Source of the DNA: Acinetobacter sp. SAAs474
Lineage (GTDB): Bacteria; Pseudomonadota; Gammaproteobacteria; Pseudomonadales; Moraxellaceae
Direction: 5' to 3'
DNA: 9,125 nucleotides
Assembly: GCF_032823475.1 (NCBI RefSeq)
Contig: NZ_CP127909.1
Span: 1-9,125 of the forward strand
The position numbers were made by a program, and so were the translations under genes. The notes beneath the pieces are model-generated. The model saw only the letters and a program-made list of their open reading frames with translations. It made no database searches and was not told the origin of the DNA. Below are positions 1 to 6,026 of this stretch, in pieces (the stretch's first letter is position 1; each line of letters starts with the position of its first letter).

Positions 1-930
1 ATGACAGACTTGGTCGTAAAATCTAATAAACTTGTACAAGCTTTACAGACACTTACTTTAAGCGAAACCCGTTTACTTCAGCTTGCAATTGTAGACGCTC
101 GTGAGACCGGACAAGGATTATCAACAGATGAACCTTTAGAATTAAATGCTCTTAGATATGCTAAAGCATTTAACGTTTCTCCAGACGCAGCTTATTTAGC
201 GTTAATTGAAGCAGAGGATTCTCTTTTTAAAAGACAATTCACTATTACGAATGAAGATGGAACTTTAACAAAAAGTCGCTGGATTCAAGATGCTAATTAT
301 CGGAAAGGTGAAGGAAGAATTTTAGTTACCTTAACTCGTGTAGTAATTGAACATGTCACTAAAATAGATGGGTTTGAACAGTACTTCACTAGTTATCATT
401 TGAGAAAAACTGCTGACTTCAAAAGCGTTTATGCAGTACGTCTTTATGAACTCTTAATGCAATGGAAGTCTGTAGGAAAAACGCCTGTTTATGAATTAAA
501 TAAATTTCGTAGCCAACTTGGTATAGGTGTTAACGAATACACTCGAATGGAAGCATTTAAGAGGCGTGTTTTAGATATTGCAGTAGATCAAATCAACGAA
601 TTTTCAGATATAACTGTTAAATACGAACAGCATAAAAAAGGTCGCTCAATTTCAGGTTTTTCTTTTAGCTTTAAGCCAAAGAAAGCAACTATTCGATCTA
701 TAGAAACTAATAGAGATCCTAATACAACTGATCTATTCTCGAGAATGACAGATAAGCAACGCCACCTATTCGCTACTAAACTTTCTGAACTACCAGAAAT
801 GGGGAAGTATTCTCAGGGTACAGAAAGCTATCAACAATTTGCTATACGTATTGCTGAAATGCTTCAGGATAGTGAAAAATTCCAAGAATTATTTCCTTAT
901 CTTCAAAAAGTTGGTTATCAAGCTGCCTAA
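1..930 (+). CDS. repB: Rep_3-family plasmid replication initiator RepB
   Basis: This 309-aa protein should bind the iterons at 8973-9060 and open the plasmid origin. The N-terminal text (MTDLVVKSNKLVQA, then LSETRLLQLAIVDA) and the central LRKTADFKSVYAVRLYELL stretch near residues 134-153 are typical of the Rep_3 superfamily (PF01051). That family has two winged-helix domains, here roughly residues 1-130 and 135-230; the last 80 residues are less conserved in the family. Length is normal for an Acinetobacter-type RepB. The ATG is the first base of the window, so its control region lies at the right end: a TTGACA box, an inverted repeat and the iterons read directly into this start if the molecule is circular. 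No good Shine-Dalgarno sequence is seen (the junction reads AAATAGAATGAC then ATG). The 1009-1530 gene follows on the same strand. Family assignment is confident; the incompatibility group is not assigned. Confidence 0.95.
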   Translation: MTDLVVKSNKLVQALQTLTLSETRLLQLAIVDARETGQGLSTDEPLELNALRYAKAFNVSPDAAYLALIEAEDSLFKRQFTITNEDGTLTKSRWIQDANYRKGEGRILVTLTRVVIEHVTKIDGFEQYFTSYHLRKTADFKSVYAVRLYELLMQWKSVGKTPVYELNKFRSQLGIGVNEYTRMEAFKRRVLDIAVDQINEFSDITVKYEQHKKGRSISGFSFSFKPKKATIRSIETNRDPNTTDLFSRMTDKQRHLFATKLSELPEMGKYSQGTESYQQFAIRIAEMLQDSEKFQELFPYLQKVGYQAA

Positions 931-947
931 AATTTATGCTTGATCAT

Positions 948-974
948 TTGTCTATTAGGCAGTCTAATAGACAA
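948..974. promoter_or_regulatory. Perfect 11-bp inverted repeat between repB and the next gene
   Basis: Arms TTGTCTATTAG (948-958) and CTAATAGACAA (964-974) are perfectly complementary around a 5-base centre. It lies 18 bp after the repB stop and 34 bp before the next ATG. A TTTTG follows, so it could act as a weak terminator. The lack of a proper T-run and the nearby TTGACA (981-986) make an operator for the small HTH protein encoded just downstream equally likely. Confidence 0.55.
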
Positions 975-1008
975 CAACTTTTGACAGGTTTAGGCATAGA
1001 TTTACAAC

Positions 1009-1530
1009 ATGAAAAGCCTTACAGTTCTTGAGCTTTCTAAGCTTTACAATATCAATAGACAAACGATTTACAACAACATAAAGAAAGGAATTTTAAGTAA
1101 AAATTCGGATAATAAAATTGATTTAGCCGAGGCTATCCGTGTTTTTGGTGAACCTTCAAAAAAACAGAATGTAAAAGAATCTGTAAAAATAGACAGTCCA
1201 ATATCGACAGAAGTTTTACTACTTAGACAACAGATAAACATGCTGCAAAATCAGCTTGATGATGCAAAAGAGCGTGAATCTTTTTATCAAAATCAAATTG
1301 AGACAATGCAACGTCTACTGGAAGCACCTAAACCGGAGATCCAAGAGCCTAGTGAACCCGAACTCCCTCAATCAGGTCCCATTGTAGAAATAAAGGAGGA
1401 GGTGATAGTCGTTCCACCTAAAGATGACGGATTGACTACTGAAATCAAGCGAATTTCAGTTCCTGAGCATGTTGAACCTGAACCTGAAAAAAGGGGCTTT
1501 TGGAGTCGGTTTTTTAGACCCTATGATTAA
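1009..1530 (+). CDS. Plasmid replication-associated DNA-binding protein (RepA-like partner of RepB)
   Basis: This 173-aa protein has an N-terminal helix-turn-helix (residues about 3-30, LTVLELSKLYNINRQTIYNNIKKG) followed by a short basic stretch. A Gln/Glu-rich coiled coil spans about 70-107, then comes a Pro/Glu-rich linker (about 108-160). The conserved-looking basic/aromatic tail is EKRGFWSRFFRPYD. Proteins of this build sit directly behind repB in many Acinetobacter plasmids and are annotated there as replication DNA-binding proteins; the exact role (copy control, replication or stability) is not settled by the sequence. It lies 78 bp after repB on the same strand, with an 11-bp inverted repeat in the gap. 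The ATG at 1009 has no clear ribosome binding site. Transcription should end at the hairpin at 1607-1640. Confidence 0.85.
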   Translation: MKSLTVLELSKLYNINRQTIYNNIKKGILSKNSDNKIDLAEAIRVFGEPSKKQNVKESVKIDSPISTEVLLLRQQINMLQNQLDDAKERESFYQNQIETMQRLLEAPKPEIQEPSEPELPQSGPIVEIKEEVIVVPPKDDGLTTEIKRISVPEHVEPEPEKRGFWSRFFRPYD

Positions 1531-1560
1531 CCAAGATTGTTTAACTGATATGAAAAAAAC

Positions 1561-1595
1561 CGTGGAACATTGCTCAATAAGTGTTCGTGGAACAC
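1561..1595. repeat. Direct repeat CGTGGAACA plus GTGTTC/GAACAC palindrome
   Basis: CGTGGAACA occurs at 1561-1569 and again at 1586-1594. The second copy is part of a perfect palindrome, GTGTTC (1581-1586), GTG, GAACAC (1590-1595). It sits between the stop of the 1009-1530 gene and the terminator at 1607. It may be a protein-binding site or a short hairpin in the 3' untranslated region; function is unknown. Confidence 0.5.
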
Positions 1596-1606
1596 GAAAA
1601 ATTGAT

Positions 1607-1640
1607 AAAAAAGCCTAACAGTGACTGCTTAGGCTTTTTT
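1607..1640 (+). terminator. Rho-independent terminator of the replication operon
   Basis: AAAAAAGCCTAA (1607-1618) pairs with TTAGGCTTTTTT (1629-1640) around a 10-base loop, ending in six T. It is 77 bp after the stop of the 1009-1530 gene. The A-run on the left would let it also work leftward, against transcription from the lipoprotein gene at 1726-2115. Confidence 0.85.
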
Positions 1641-1680
1641 ACAGATATAAGGCATTGTTTTATAAAGTATTTTACAGATC

Positions 1681-1708
1681 ATTTCGTATAAGGTGTATTA
1701 TGTTAATT
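1681..1708. other. pdif site 1 (XerC/XerD orientation)
   Basis: XerC arm ATTTCGTATAA (1681-1691), 6-bp spacer GGTGTA (1692-1697), XerD arm TTATGTTAATT (1698-1708). The 11-6-11 structure and arm sequences match the plasmid dif-like sites at which host XerC and XerD recombine modules in Acinetobacter plasmids. This site starts the variable region just after the replication operon terminator. Its XerD arm, its flank TTTAG and most of its spacer match site 4 at 6027-6054. Confidence 0.9.
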
Positions 1709-1725
1709 TTAGGAATACTAAATTT

Positions 1726-2115
1726 TCATAAATTTCGATAGGCTATAATTTCTTTCACTATCTGAGCCTTTAAAATATTCATTTCTCCAATCAATATTTT
1801 TTTTTCACCATCTACTAATTTAACTTCAATTTTTTGATCAAAATTCTCACCACATTGAAAGTTTAAATTTGGTCTTTTAGGCACATTTATAAAATGAAGA
1901 TCGCCTTCAAAGCGATACTGATAACTATATTTTTTAGGGAGATCTGATAAAGCTTTTATACCTAAAAGCTGATAATTTTCTAAACTTTGTGCTTTAAGAA
2001 AGGATGTGATAACTCCCTCACATATATCTTGTTGCTGTTGAACTTGTTGAGAAACTTGTTCTAGTTCACAAGCAGTTAATCCTCCTAATGTTAAGAGCAT
2101 CAAAATAATTTTCAT
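1726..2115 (-). CDS. Putative lipoprotein of unknown function
   Basis: This 129-aa protein starts with a short lipoprotein signal: MK, a hydrophobic stretch, then the lipobox L13-T-A-C16. Lipidation would occur at Cys16, leaving a mature protein of 114 residues on the cell envelope. A Gln-rich stretch (about 19-29) follows the anchor. Two further cysteines (C32, C88) could form a disulfide, and the rest looks beta-rich (YSYQYRFEGDLHFINV; KIEVKLVDGEKKILIGEM). I do not recognise the family. It diverges from the MocR-type regulator gene with about 58-94 bp between starts, and both lie in the same pdif module, so the regulator may control it. A GGA lies 11 bases before the ATG. The gene ends 17 bp inside the module from pdif site 1. 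Confidence 0.75.
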   Translation of the reverse strand: MKIILMLLTLGGLTACELEQVSQQVQQQQDICEGVITSFLKAQSLENYQLLGIKALSDLPKKYSYQYRFEGDLHFINVPKRPNLNFQCGENFDQKIEVKLVDGEKKILIGEMNILKAQIVKEIIAYRNL

Positions 2116-2128
2116 AATGAATATCCGT

Positions 2129-2204
2129 TTGTACCTGAAAACAGAATATATCTGTTACTTTAATGGATACAGATGCAGATAAATTTAAAAAATAGGTACA
2201 GATT
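2129..2204. promoter_or_regulatory. Divergent promoter/operator region for the lipoprotein and MocR genes
   Basis: The space between the divergent genes holds a short inverted repeat AACAG (2140-2144)/CTGTT (2152-2156) around AATATAT. It also has two direct repeats, GGATACAGAT (2165-2174) and GGTACAGAT (2195-2203), with an inverted GTACC at 2131-2135. TATATT on the minus strand (2145-2150) is a possible -10 for the lipoprotein gene. MocR regulators commonly bind direct repeats near divergent promoters. The repeats overlap the first codons of the longest MocR reading frame, which argues for the shorter start at 2209. Binding by the MocR protein is inference. Confidence 0.4.
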
Positions 2205-3639
2205 GACAATGTTTCAATATCAGATCTTAGCAAATCAATTAATTAATAAAATCAAAGGCAAAGAATTAGAATCTGGACAAAAAATGTTGTCTTTGCGTCA
2301 ATTTTCTAAACAACATAGGGTCAGTATTAATACGGCAAAATCTTGTTATGACCTATTAGAGGCCAAAGGCTTTATCTATGTGGTAAACAAATCGGGATAC
2401 TTTGTTCAGAATATTAATGGATTAAAAACACTCTCTAATTTAACTTTACCTCACCATTCTGATTTTGTTCCAGGTATACACGAGGTTTCTCATTTAGATC
2501 TACAAATTCAGATCCAAGAAGCAGCAACTAAGAAAAAACTAGCTCAATTAGGCTCAATTCAACTTTCTCCTGACTTAATTCCGGTTACTTTTTTAAAGCA
2601 GTCAATGCTACGGGCAGTTAAAAATAGTAAAGCTGAAGATTTTCTCTATAGTGATCGACAAGGCCACATTCTTTTACGCGAAGCTCTATCCGCTCATTGG
2701 GCAGAAGATGGTTTCTATATCCTTCCAGAGAGTATTTACATTAGTAATGGATGTATGCCTGCACTATCAGTAATAGTTCAACAGCTAACTCAAGTAGGCG
2801 ACAGTATTATTGTCCCAACTCCATGTTATAACGGTCAATTGCAATTATTGGCCTTGCTTAAGCGGAAAATTGTTGAAGTTCCTGCGCATACAGAGGGATT
2901 TGACTTAGAGCGATTAGAACAAGCAATGCAACATTCGGGAGCAAAAGTCTGCCTATTAACAGCTAACTATCAAAATCCTTTAGGGTTTTGCTTAACAAAC
3001 AAAGATAAAGAAAAAATTGCACAATTGGCTGCTAAATATCAATGCTATGTTATCGAAGATGATATTTATGCTGAATGTTGTTTTGATAATCTACGACCTT
3101 TGCCTATCAAATACTGGGATGAAGATGGATACGTCATATATTGTGGATCTATTTCTAAAACAGTTTCACCCGCATATCGAATCGGTTGGTTCTGTACTCC
3201 TTCAAGACTCATAAATCTGCATGCTAAATTGATAACACAGAACATCAATGTAAATACTCCATTACAACTTGGATTGGCAGACTTAATTTATAGTCGCGCA
3301 TATAGACAACATTTAAATAATTTACGCCCGAGACTATGGGCACAGGTAGAAGAATATCGATACTTCATCGCAGAAGCTTTTAAAGATATCTCTTTTGGGT
3401 TAACCAATCCTCAAGGAGGATATATTTTATGGCTCCAGTTTCCACAACAAATAGATAGTTGGGAAATGTACTGCTTCGCTCAGCAGCAAGAGATTAATAT
3501 TGTGCCGGGATTAGTTTTTGGTGCAGGCAATCGCTATAACAATTGTATAAGGATCAATGCTGGACATTCGCTATCAGATGAAATTAGACAAGCAATACAT
3601 CTCCTTGCAGACTGGGCGAGGCATCAATTAAAGTCTTAG
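2173..3639 (+). CDS. MocR-family regulator (GntR HTH fused to PLP aminotransferase-like domain)
   Basis: This 488-aa protein has a GntR-type winged helix in residues about 15-80 (YQILANQLINKIKGKELESGQKMLSLRQF, ending SGYFV). A fold-type-I aminotransferase-like domain follows from about 120 to 485. Cofactor residues are present: N268-P269 in NYQNPLG, the EDDIYAE segment (295-301) for the pyridine nitrogen, K329 in SISKT as the Schiff-base lysine, and R460 in IRINAG as a likely carboxylate-binding arginine. The cofactor site therefore looks intact. MocR proteins are transcription factors sensing a PLP adduct or amino compound; the ligand cannot be told here. Two starts are possible. ATG 2173 has GGA six bases before it. 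ATG 2209 (Met13) gives an N-terminus more like other MocR proteins and leaves the operator-like repeats outside the gene. The gene diverges from the lipoprotein gene. Confidence 0.9.
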   Translation: MQINLKNRYRLTMFQYQILANQLINKIKGKELESGQKMLSLRQFSKQHRVSINTAKSCYDLLEAKGFIYVVNKSGYFVQNINGLKTLSNLTLPHHSDFVPGIHEVSHLDLQIQIQEAATKKKLAQLGSIQLSPDLIPVTFLKQSMLRAVKNSKAEDFLYSDRQGHILLREALSAHWAEDGFYILPESIYISNGCMPALSVIVQQLTQVGDSIIVPTPCYNGQLQLLALLKRKIVEVPAHTEGFDLERLEQAMQHSGAKVCLLTANYQNPLGFCLTNKDKEKIAQLAAKYQCYVIEDDIYAECCFDNLRPLPIKYWDEDGYVIYCGSISKTVSPAYRIGWFCTPSRLINLHAKLITQNINVNTPLQLGLADLIYSRAYRQHLNNLRPRLWAQVEEYRYFIAEAFKDISFGLTNPQGGYILWLQFPQQIDSWEMYCFAQQQEINIVPGLVFGAGNRYNNCIRINAGHSLSDEIRQAIHLLADWARHQLKS

Positions 3640-3641
3640 AG

Positions 3642-3839
3642 TTAACTACTAAACAGCTGACCTATTTCTAACCTGGTATAGCCACGTTCTTTAAAGATCA
3701 AAATAATTGCTTTTTTATAATCTTCAGAAGTAGAGGTCTTATATTTTGTTATAAGTTGAATTTCAGAATTAAGCTGAAGGTCATTTTTTATCGTCAACAC
3801 TTCCGTAGAGACTTTATTAAAAATCTTGAAATTAAACAT
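3642..3839 (-). CDS. Small hypothetical protein, converging on the MocR gene
   Basis: A 65-aa frame from the ATG at 3839 (71 aa if the TTG at 3857 is used). The C-terminal part (DYKKAIILIFKERGYTRLEIGQLFSS) reads like a helix-turn-helix fragment, which may mean a truncated regulator or recombinase. It stops 2 bp from the MocR stop on the opposite strand. Supporting signs are AAAGAG 7-12 bases before the ATG and a perfect TATAAT on the minus strand (3859-3864) just upstream, although no good -35 box is visible. A start at the -10 implied by that box favours the ATG over the TTG. Product unknown; it could be a chance frame. Confidence 0.3.
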   Translation of the reverse strand: MFNFKIFNKVSTEVLTIKNDLQLNSEIQLITKYKTSTSEDYKKAIILIFKERGYTRLEIGQLFSS

Positions 3840-3840
3840 A

Positions 3841-3963
3841 CAGGCGCTCTTTATCAATATTATAGCGGCCCGACTACAACAAATACCTGCCTTAGCTCAG
3901 CTAGACACCCTTGGCTGCAAGGATTACAAATTAGACAAGATTCTGCAAGTTTTGCTCCATTGA
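3841..3963 (+). pseudogene. Possible 3' remnant of an unrecognised gene
   Basis: In this frame there is no start codon, but from about 3844 to the TGA at 3961 the translation reads ALFINIIAARLQQIPALA, then QLDTLGCKDYKLDKILQVLL. It looks like a helical protein C-terminus and is richer in G+C than its flanks. The frame closes 30 bp before pdif site 2, so it may be debris from an older module. This is weak: the stretch is short and overlaps the upstream region of the leftward small ORF at 3642-3839. Confidence 0.2.
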
Positions 3964-3993
3964 AAGTATGAATATTCAACTAAAGAGGGTTCC

Positions 3994-4021
3994 ATTTAAC
4001 ATAATGGTGATTATACGAAGT
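3994..4021. other. pdif site 2 (XerD/XerC orientation)
   Basis: XerD arm ATTTAACATAA (3994-4004), spacer TGGTGA (4005-4010), XerC arm TTATACGAAGT (4011-4021). It is inverted relative to site 1 and ends the lipoprotein/MocR module. Read in the C/D direction its spacer is TCACCA, one base different from site 3 (TCGCCA), and the XerD arms of sites 2 and 3 are identical. Confidence 0.9.
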
Positions 4022-4224
4022 ACACTTGTATATTAATATAAATATCAATAACTTAAAAATTTAGTCATGACCAATAAATCAGCAAAAAGTCGCTTTTGTA
4101 ATAAGTTGGTGAGTTTTTAAGCGAATCTGTAACATTTTGCCAGGAAATTTGGTTAAAAAACGATCAATTTGGCGATCGGTGCCCATTTCATGCGGCTCTA
4201 GGTTGCGAAACTATCCCCAATTGC

Positions 4225-4233
4225 TGTGGATAA
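4225..4233 (-). promoter_or_regulatory. Perfect DnaA-box match away from the origin
   Basis: TGTGGATAA here is the complement of TTATCCACA, the strongest E. coli DnaA box sequence. It lies inside the amber-interrupted remnant, far from the iterons. A single 9-mer match can arise by chance in a plasmid of this size, so the role is uncertain. Confidence 0.35.
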
Positions 4234-4325
4234 AATTTAGGCTATTTTGTACGCCCTGGCGCACATAAATCTCGGCTCTTTGCGGCTATTTGAAAAGCGC
4301 CAAATTTCCTATGATGAACCCATCA

Positions 4326-4340
4326 GGAACAGGATGTTCC
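4326..4340. repeat. GGAACA/TGTTCC palindrome
   Basis: Perfect arms GGAACA (4326-4331) and TGTTCC (4335-4340) around GGA. It sits at the start of the amber-interrupted remnant, overlapping its ATG, and may have been its operator. It has the same 6-3-6 build as the GTGTTC/GAACAC palindrome at 1581-1595. Confidence 0.4.
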
Positions 4341-4410
4341 ATAACATAAAACAATAATTATAAGTTATTACACAAGGACCAGAGGGTAAAACAGCACACG
4401 AAGAAGAAAT

Positions 4411-4441
4411 AAAAAACCCCGGCAAGATACCGGGGTTTTTT
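4411..4441 (-). terminator. Strong terminator after higA (bidirectional shape)
   Basis: AAAAAACCCCGG (4411-4422) pairs with CCGGGGTTTTTT (4430-4441) around a 7-base loop. The A-run gives a T-run on the minus strand, so it ends leftward transcription of higBA 15 bp after the higA stop. The opposite T-run would also stop rightward transcription. Confidence 0.9.
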
Positions 4442-4455
4442 ATTATCTTAAATAT

Positions 4456-4728
4456 TTAAATCAGAGTTGGATGGGCATCCAGAATACGAATTAGCGTCGC
4501 TGCAGGACCAGTCGGATAGCGACGGCCTTGTTCCCAGTTTTGCAGGGTTCTGGCACTGATATGCAAACGTGCAGCAAATTCAGCTTGGGTTAAGCCTGTC
4601 TTCTCACGTACTTCCTTAATATCCGGCAATTCAAGCTCAGTTACCCGGCTCGCTTTCATTTCATTGCGTTTGATGGCACCAGCTTCTTTGATTGAAGCAA
4701 CCAGGTCATCAAATAAGTTGTTATCCAT
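4456..4728 (-). CDS. higA: HigA2-like antitoxin (Xre/HTH_3 family)
   Basis: This 90-aa antitoxin is predicted to bind and neutralise the toxin encoded by the overlapping upstream gene and to repress their shared promoter. The helix-turn-helix lies at about residues 46-66 (LTQAEFAARLHISARTLQNW) followed by EQGRRYPTGPAATLIRIL, a classic Xre/HigA pattern. Residues 1-40 (acidic and basic, low hydrophobicity) would be the flexible toxin-wrapping segment described for HigA2-type antitoxins. The toxin-first order and the 8-bp overlap (4721-4728) are typical of higBA rather than relBE operons. The coupling suggests translation from the toxin's message. A strong terminator follows at 4411-4441. The pair forms its own pdif module and probably stabilises the plasmid by post-segregational killing. 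Confidence 0.88.
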   Translation of the reverse strand: MDNNLFDDLVASIKEAGAIKRNEMKASRVTELELPDIKEVREKTGLTQAEFAARLHISARTLQNWEQGRRYPTGPAATLIRILDAHPTLI

Positions 4729-5041
4729 GAAATTGCTCCTTCACTAATTGACGCAAAATAGAGGTCTCTTTGTCTGTCAGGTTATCTTTCATAGACTTTG
4801 GATAAGCCACCAGGAAAAATATCTGATCATCTTCTGTGACCCAGTAATAGATCACACGGATACCGCCACTTTTACCTTTATTACCTTGAGCACAGCGTAC
4901 TTTACGAATGCCACCGCCATTCTTGATTAAGTCACCTTTATCAGGCTGTACCAAGAGATCTTGCTGGAGTTGACGATACTCTTCATCACTTACAAGCTCT
5001 TTGATTTGCTTGGTAAAAATACTAGTTTCAATGAATAGCAT
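4721..5041 (-). CDS. higB: HigB2-like toxin (RelE/ParE superfamily mRNA interferase)
   Basis: This 106-aa protein resembles HigB2-type toxins, which enter the ribosome and cut mRNA during translation. The characteristic blocks are all present in order: an N-terminal FIETSIFTKQIKELVSDEEY, a QPDKGDLIKNGGGIRKVR segment (33-49), the basic GNKGKSGGIRVIYYW segment (53-67) and FFLVAYPKSMKDNLTDKE (75-92). The basic residues in the middle blocks (R46, K47, R49, K55, K57, R62) are the likely RNA-contacting and catalytic set in this family. Length is normal. It is the first gene of the pair, overlapping higA by 8 bp. The upstream region has TTATAC on the minus strand (5063-5068) as a possible -10 and a small TACG/CGTA dyad at 5051-5065; no convincing ribosome binding site is seen. 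Confidence 0.9.
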   Translation of the reverse strand: MLFIETSIFTKQIKELVSDEEYRQLQQDLLVQPDKGDLIKNGGGIRKVRCAQGNKGKSGGIRVIYYWVTEDDQIFFLVAYPKSMKDNLTDKETSILRQLVKEQFHG

Positions 5042-5088
5042 AGGTTTAAGTACGTCAATGGCGTATAAGAATTTTAGCAGTTTTAGAA

Positions 5089-5117
5089 TAAAAAAACGAG
5101 AGCTATAGGTTCTCGTT
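5089..5117 (-). terminator. Terminator for the 5132-5995 gene, sharing bases with pdif site 3
   Basis: On the minus strand the hairpin AACGAGA (5111-5117) / TCTCGTT (5095-5101) has a 9-base loop and is followed by a run of seven T (plus-strand A-run 5090-5096). Its first arm shares three bases with the XerC arm of pdif site 3. It stops leftward transcription from the 287-aa gene before it reaches higB, and lies on the higBA side of the module border. Confidence 0.75.
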
Positions 5118-5142
5118 TCGCGTAATCGCCATTATGTTAAAT
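5115..5142. other. pdif site 3 (XerC/XerD orientation)
   Basis: XerC arm GTTTCGCGTAA (5115-5125), spacer TCGCCA (5126-5131), XerD arm TTATGTTAAAT (5132-5142). It separates the higBA module from the 287-aa gene module. The XerD arm contains the stop codon of that gene, and the XerC arm overlaps its terminator. Confidence 0.9.
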
Positions 5143-5995
5143 GGGTTAAGGAAATTGAATATCTTTGAAGATCTGGAACTCTCCATTCTTCAGAAGGATC
5201 CATTTGACAAAAATGGGTTGGATTCTCTTGAAAATATTGAACCATTCTTTCAATAAAGACAGGGTTATCTTTATCCTTCATATGCATACAATATTGAATA
5301 CCTATTTGCTGATCAGTTCTGAGAAGAAATGCTACACATTCTCCATCATAAGATCCCATTCTTGCAGCATTAATTGAATATTTTAAAAGACCTTGAGTAC
5401 CCTGGAAAACGTCAGGAACTGCTTGCATGTTTTGTATAGCTATTTCTCTAAGCTCTGTTCCCCATATTGTAATGGTTCCGTCTACAATTCTCTCCCAAAT
5501 AGGTTGCTTATTTAAGACTGAAAGGCCTTGCCAATATTGATGTGTATATTCGATCCAGTTTTCATTTAGTTGAAATTGATCATTAAAAATTAATTCTATC
5601 CAATTTGAATCATGTCTACTCGAACTTCTAGCAGCTACTCCTACATCAGTTAAATCTTCCTCATATAACTGTGAAGCGCCCCAGTTTTCTTGATTCATAA
5701 CATTTAAAGCATCTTCTGGGGAGTCGAAAACAAATAAACCATTTAGTCTGGATATACAATTTGGATAATGATTCTTTCTTATATTTTCTATTTCTATTTC
5801 ACTATTCAGACGATGTGGATTGTTAGCAAGCATTTCGACCATACTCACAGATAATAAATGGCTATGATCTAAATGAGTATGAAAAATAGATGCGGAGTTA
5901 AAAACTCCTCTAGCAATATTCCATTGAGTACAAATATTATTAGGATTTAAATATATGAATCCTTCTAGATCCTCAACTCCCTCATAATTGCTCAT
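5132..5995 (-). CDS. Hypothetical protein, possibly DUF2441/ADP-ribosyltransferase-like
   Basis: This is a 287-aa cytoplasmic protein with no signal peptide or membrane segment. The stretch YPNCISRLNGLFVFDSPEDA (77-96), a later QLYEEDLTDVG (109-119) and the block IEYTHQYWQGLS...PIWERIVDGTITIWG (148-179) remind me of DUF2441-type proteins. In those, a PSRxxxxFVF segment, an LYEV strand and a YWxG/WExLVxG segment occur in this order, and the fold is thought related to ADP-ribosyltransferases. That is recall, not a search. The C-terminal 90 residues may be a separate domain. It is alone in a pdif module. The stop codon and the last three residues (HLT) are encoded by the XerD arm of pdif site 3, so the end of the gene may have been set by a recombination event. 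The ATG at 5995 has only a weak AGAG about 13 bases upstream. A role as an effector or defence protein is speculation. Confidence 0.8.
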   Translation of the reverse strand: MSNYEGVEDLEGFIYLNPNNICTQWNIARGVFNSASIFHTHLDHSHLLSVSMVEMLANNPHRLNSEIEIENIRKNHYPNCISRLNGLFVFDSPEDALNVMNQENWGASQLYEEDLTDVGVAARSSSRHDSNWIELIFNDQFQLNENWIEYTHQYWQGLSVLNKQPIWERIVDGTITIWGTELREIAIQNMQAVPDVFQGTQGLLKYSINAARMGSYDGECVAFLLRTDQQIGIQYCMHMKDKDNPVFIERMVQYFQENPTHFCQMDPSEEWRVPDLQRYSISLTHLT

Positions 5996-6026
5996 TTATT
6001 TCTATTCTCTATTTAACTTTTTCTAA

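Larger units (their letters stand above)
4079..4342 (-). pseudogene. Degenerate gene with two in-frame amber stops
   Basis: On the minus strand one frame of 88 codons runs from ATG 4340-4342 to TGA 4079-4081, broken only by TAG at codon 19 (4286-4288) and codon 44 (4211-4213). The conceptual protein looks real: PQRAEIYVRQGVQNSLNFIH between the stops, then FRNLEPHEMGTDRQIDRFLT and KFPGKMLQIRLKTHQL after the second. I do not recognise the family. It lies downstream of higA in the same module, beyond the 4411-4441 terminator, so it would not be transcribed from the higBA promoter. Decay by point mutation is the simplest reading. Chance openness of this length in locally higher G+C sequence is possible. 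Confidence 0.35.

Noticed and set aside
3017..3214. Plus-strand 65-aa frame inside the MocR gene
   Set aside because: Lies fully within the aminotransferase-like domain coding region in another frame and has no start signal; shadow of the real gene.
3066..3248. Minus-strand 60-aa frame inside the MocR gene
   Set aside because: Antisense to well-conserved MocR residues including the Schiff-base lysine region; no independent support.
3756..3971. Plus-strand 71-aa frame
   Set aside because: Low-complexity, unconvincing composition with no ribosome binding site; the frame one step over reads more like protein.
4748..4930. Plus-strand 60-aa frame antisense to higB
   Set aside because: Fully antisense to a recognised toxin gene.
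5165..5377. Plus-strand 70-aa frame antisense to the 287-aa gene
   Set aside because: Fully antisense and without a start signal; the minus-strand frame is four times longer.
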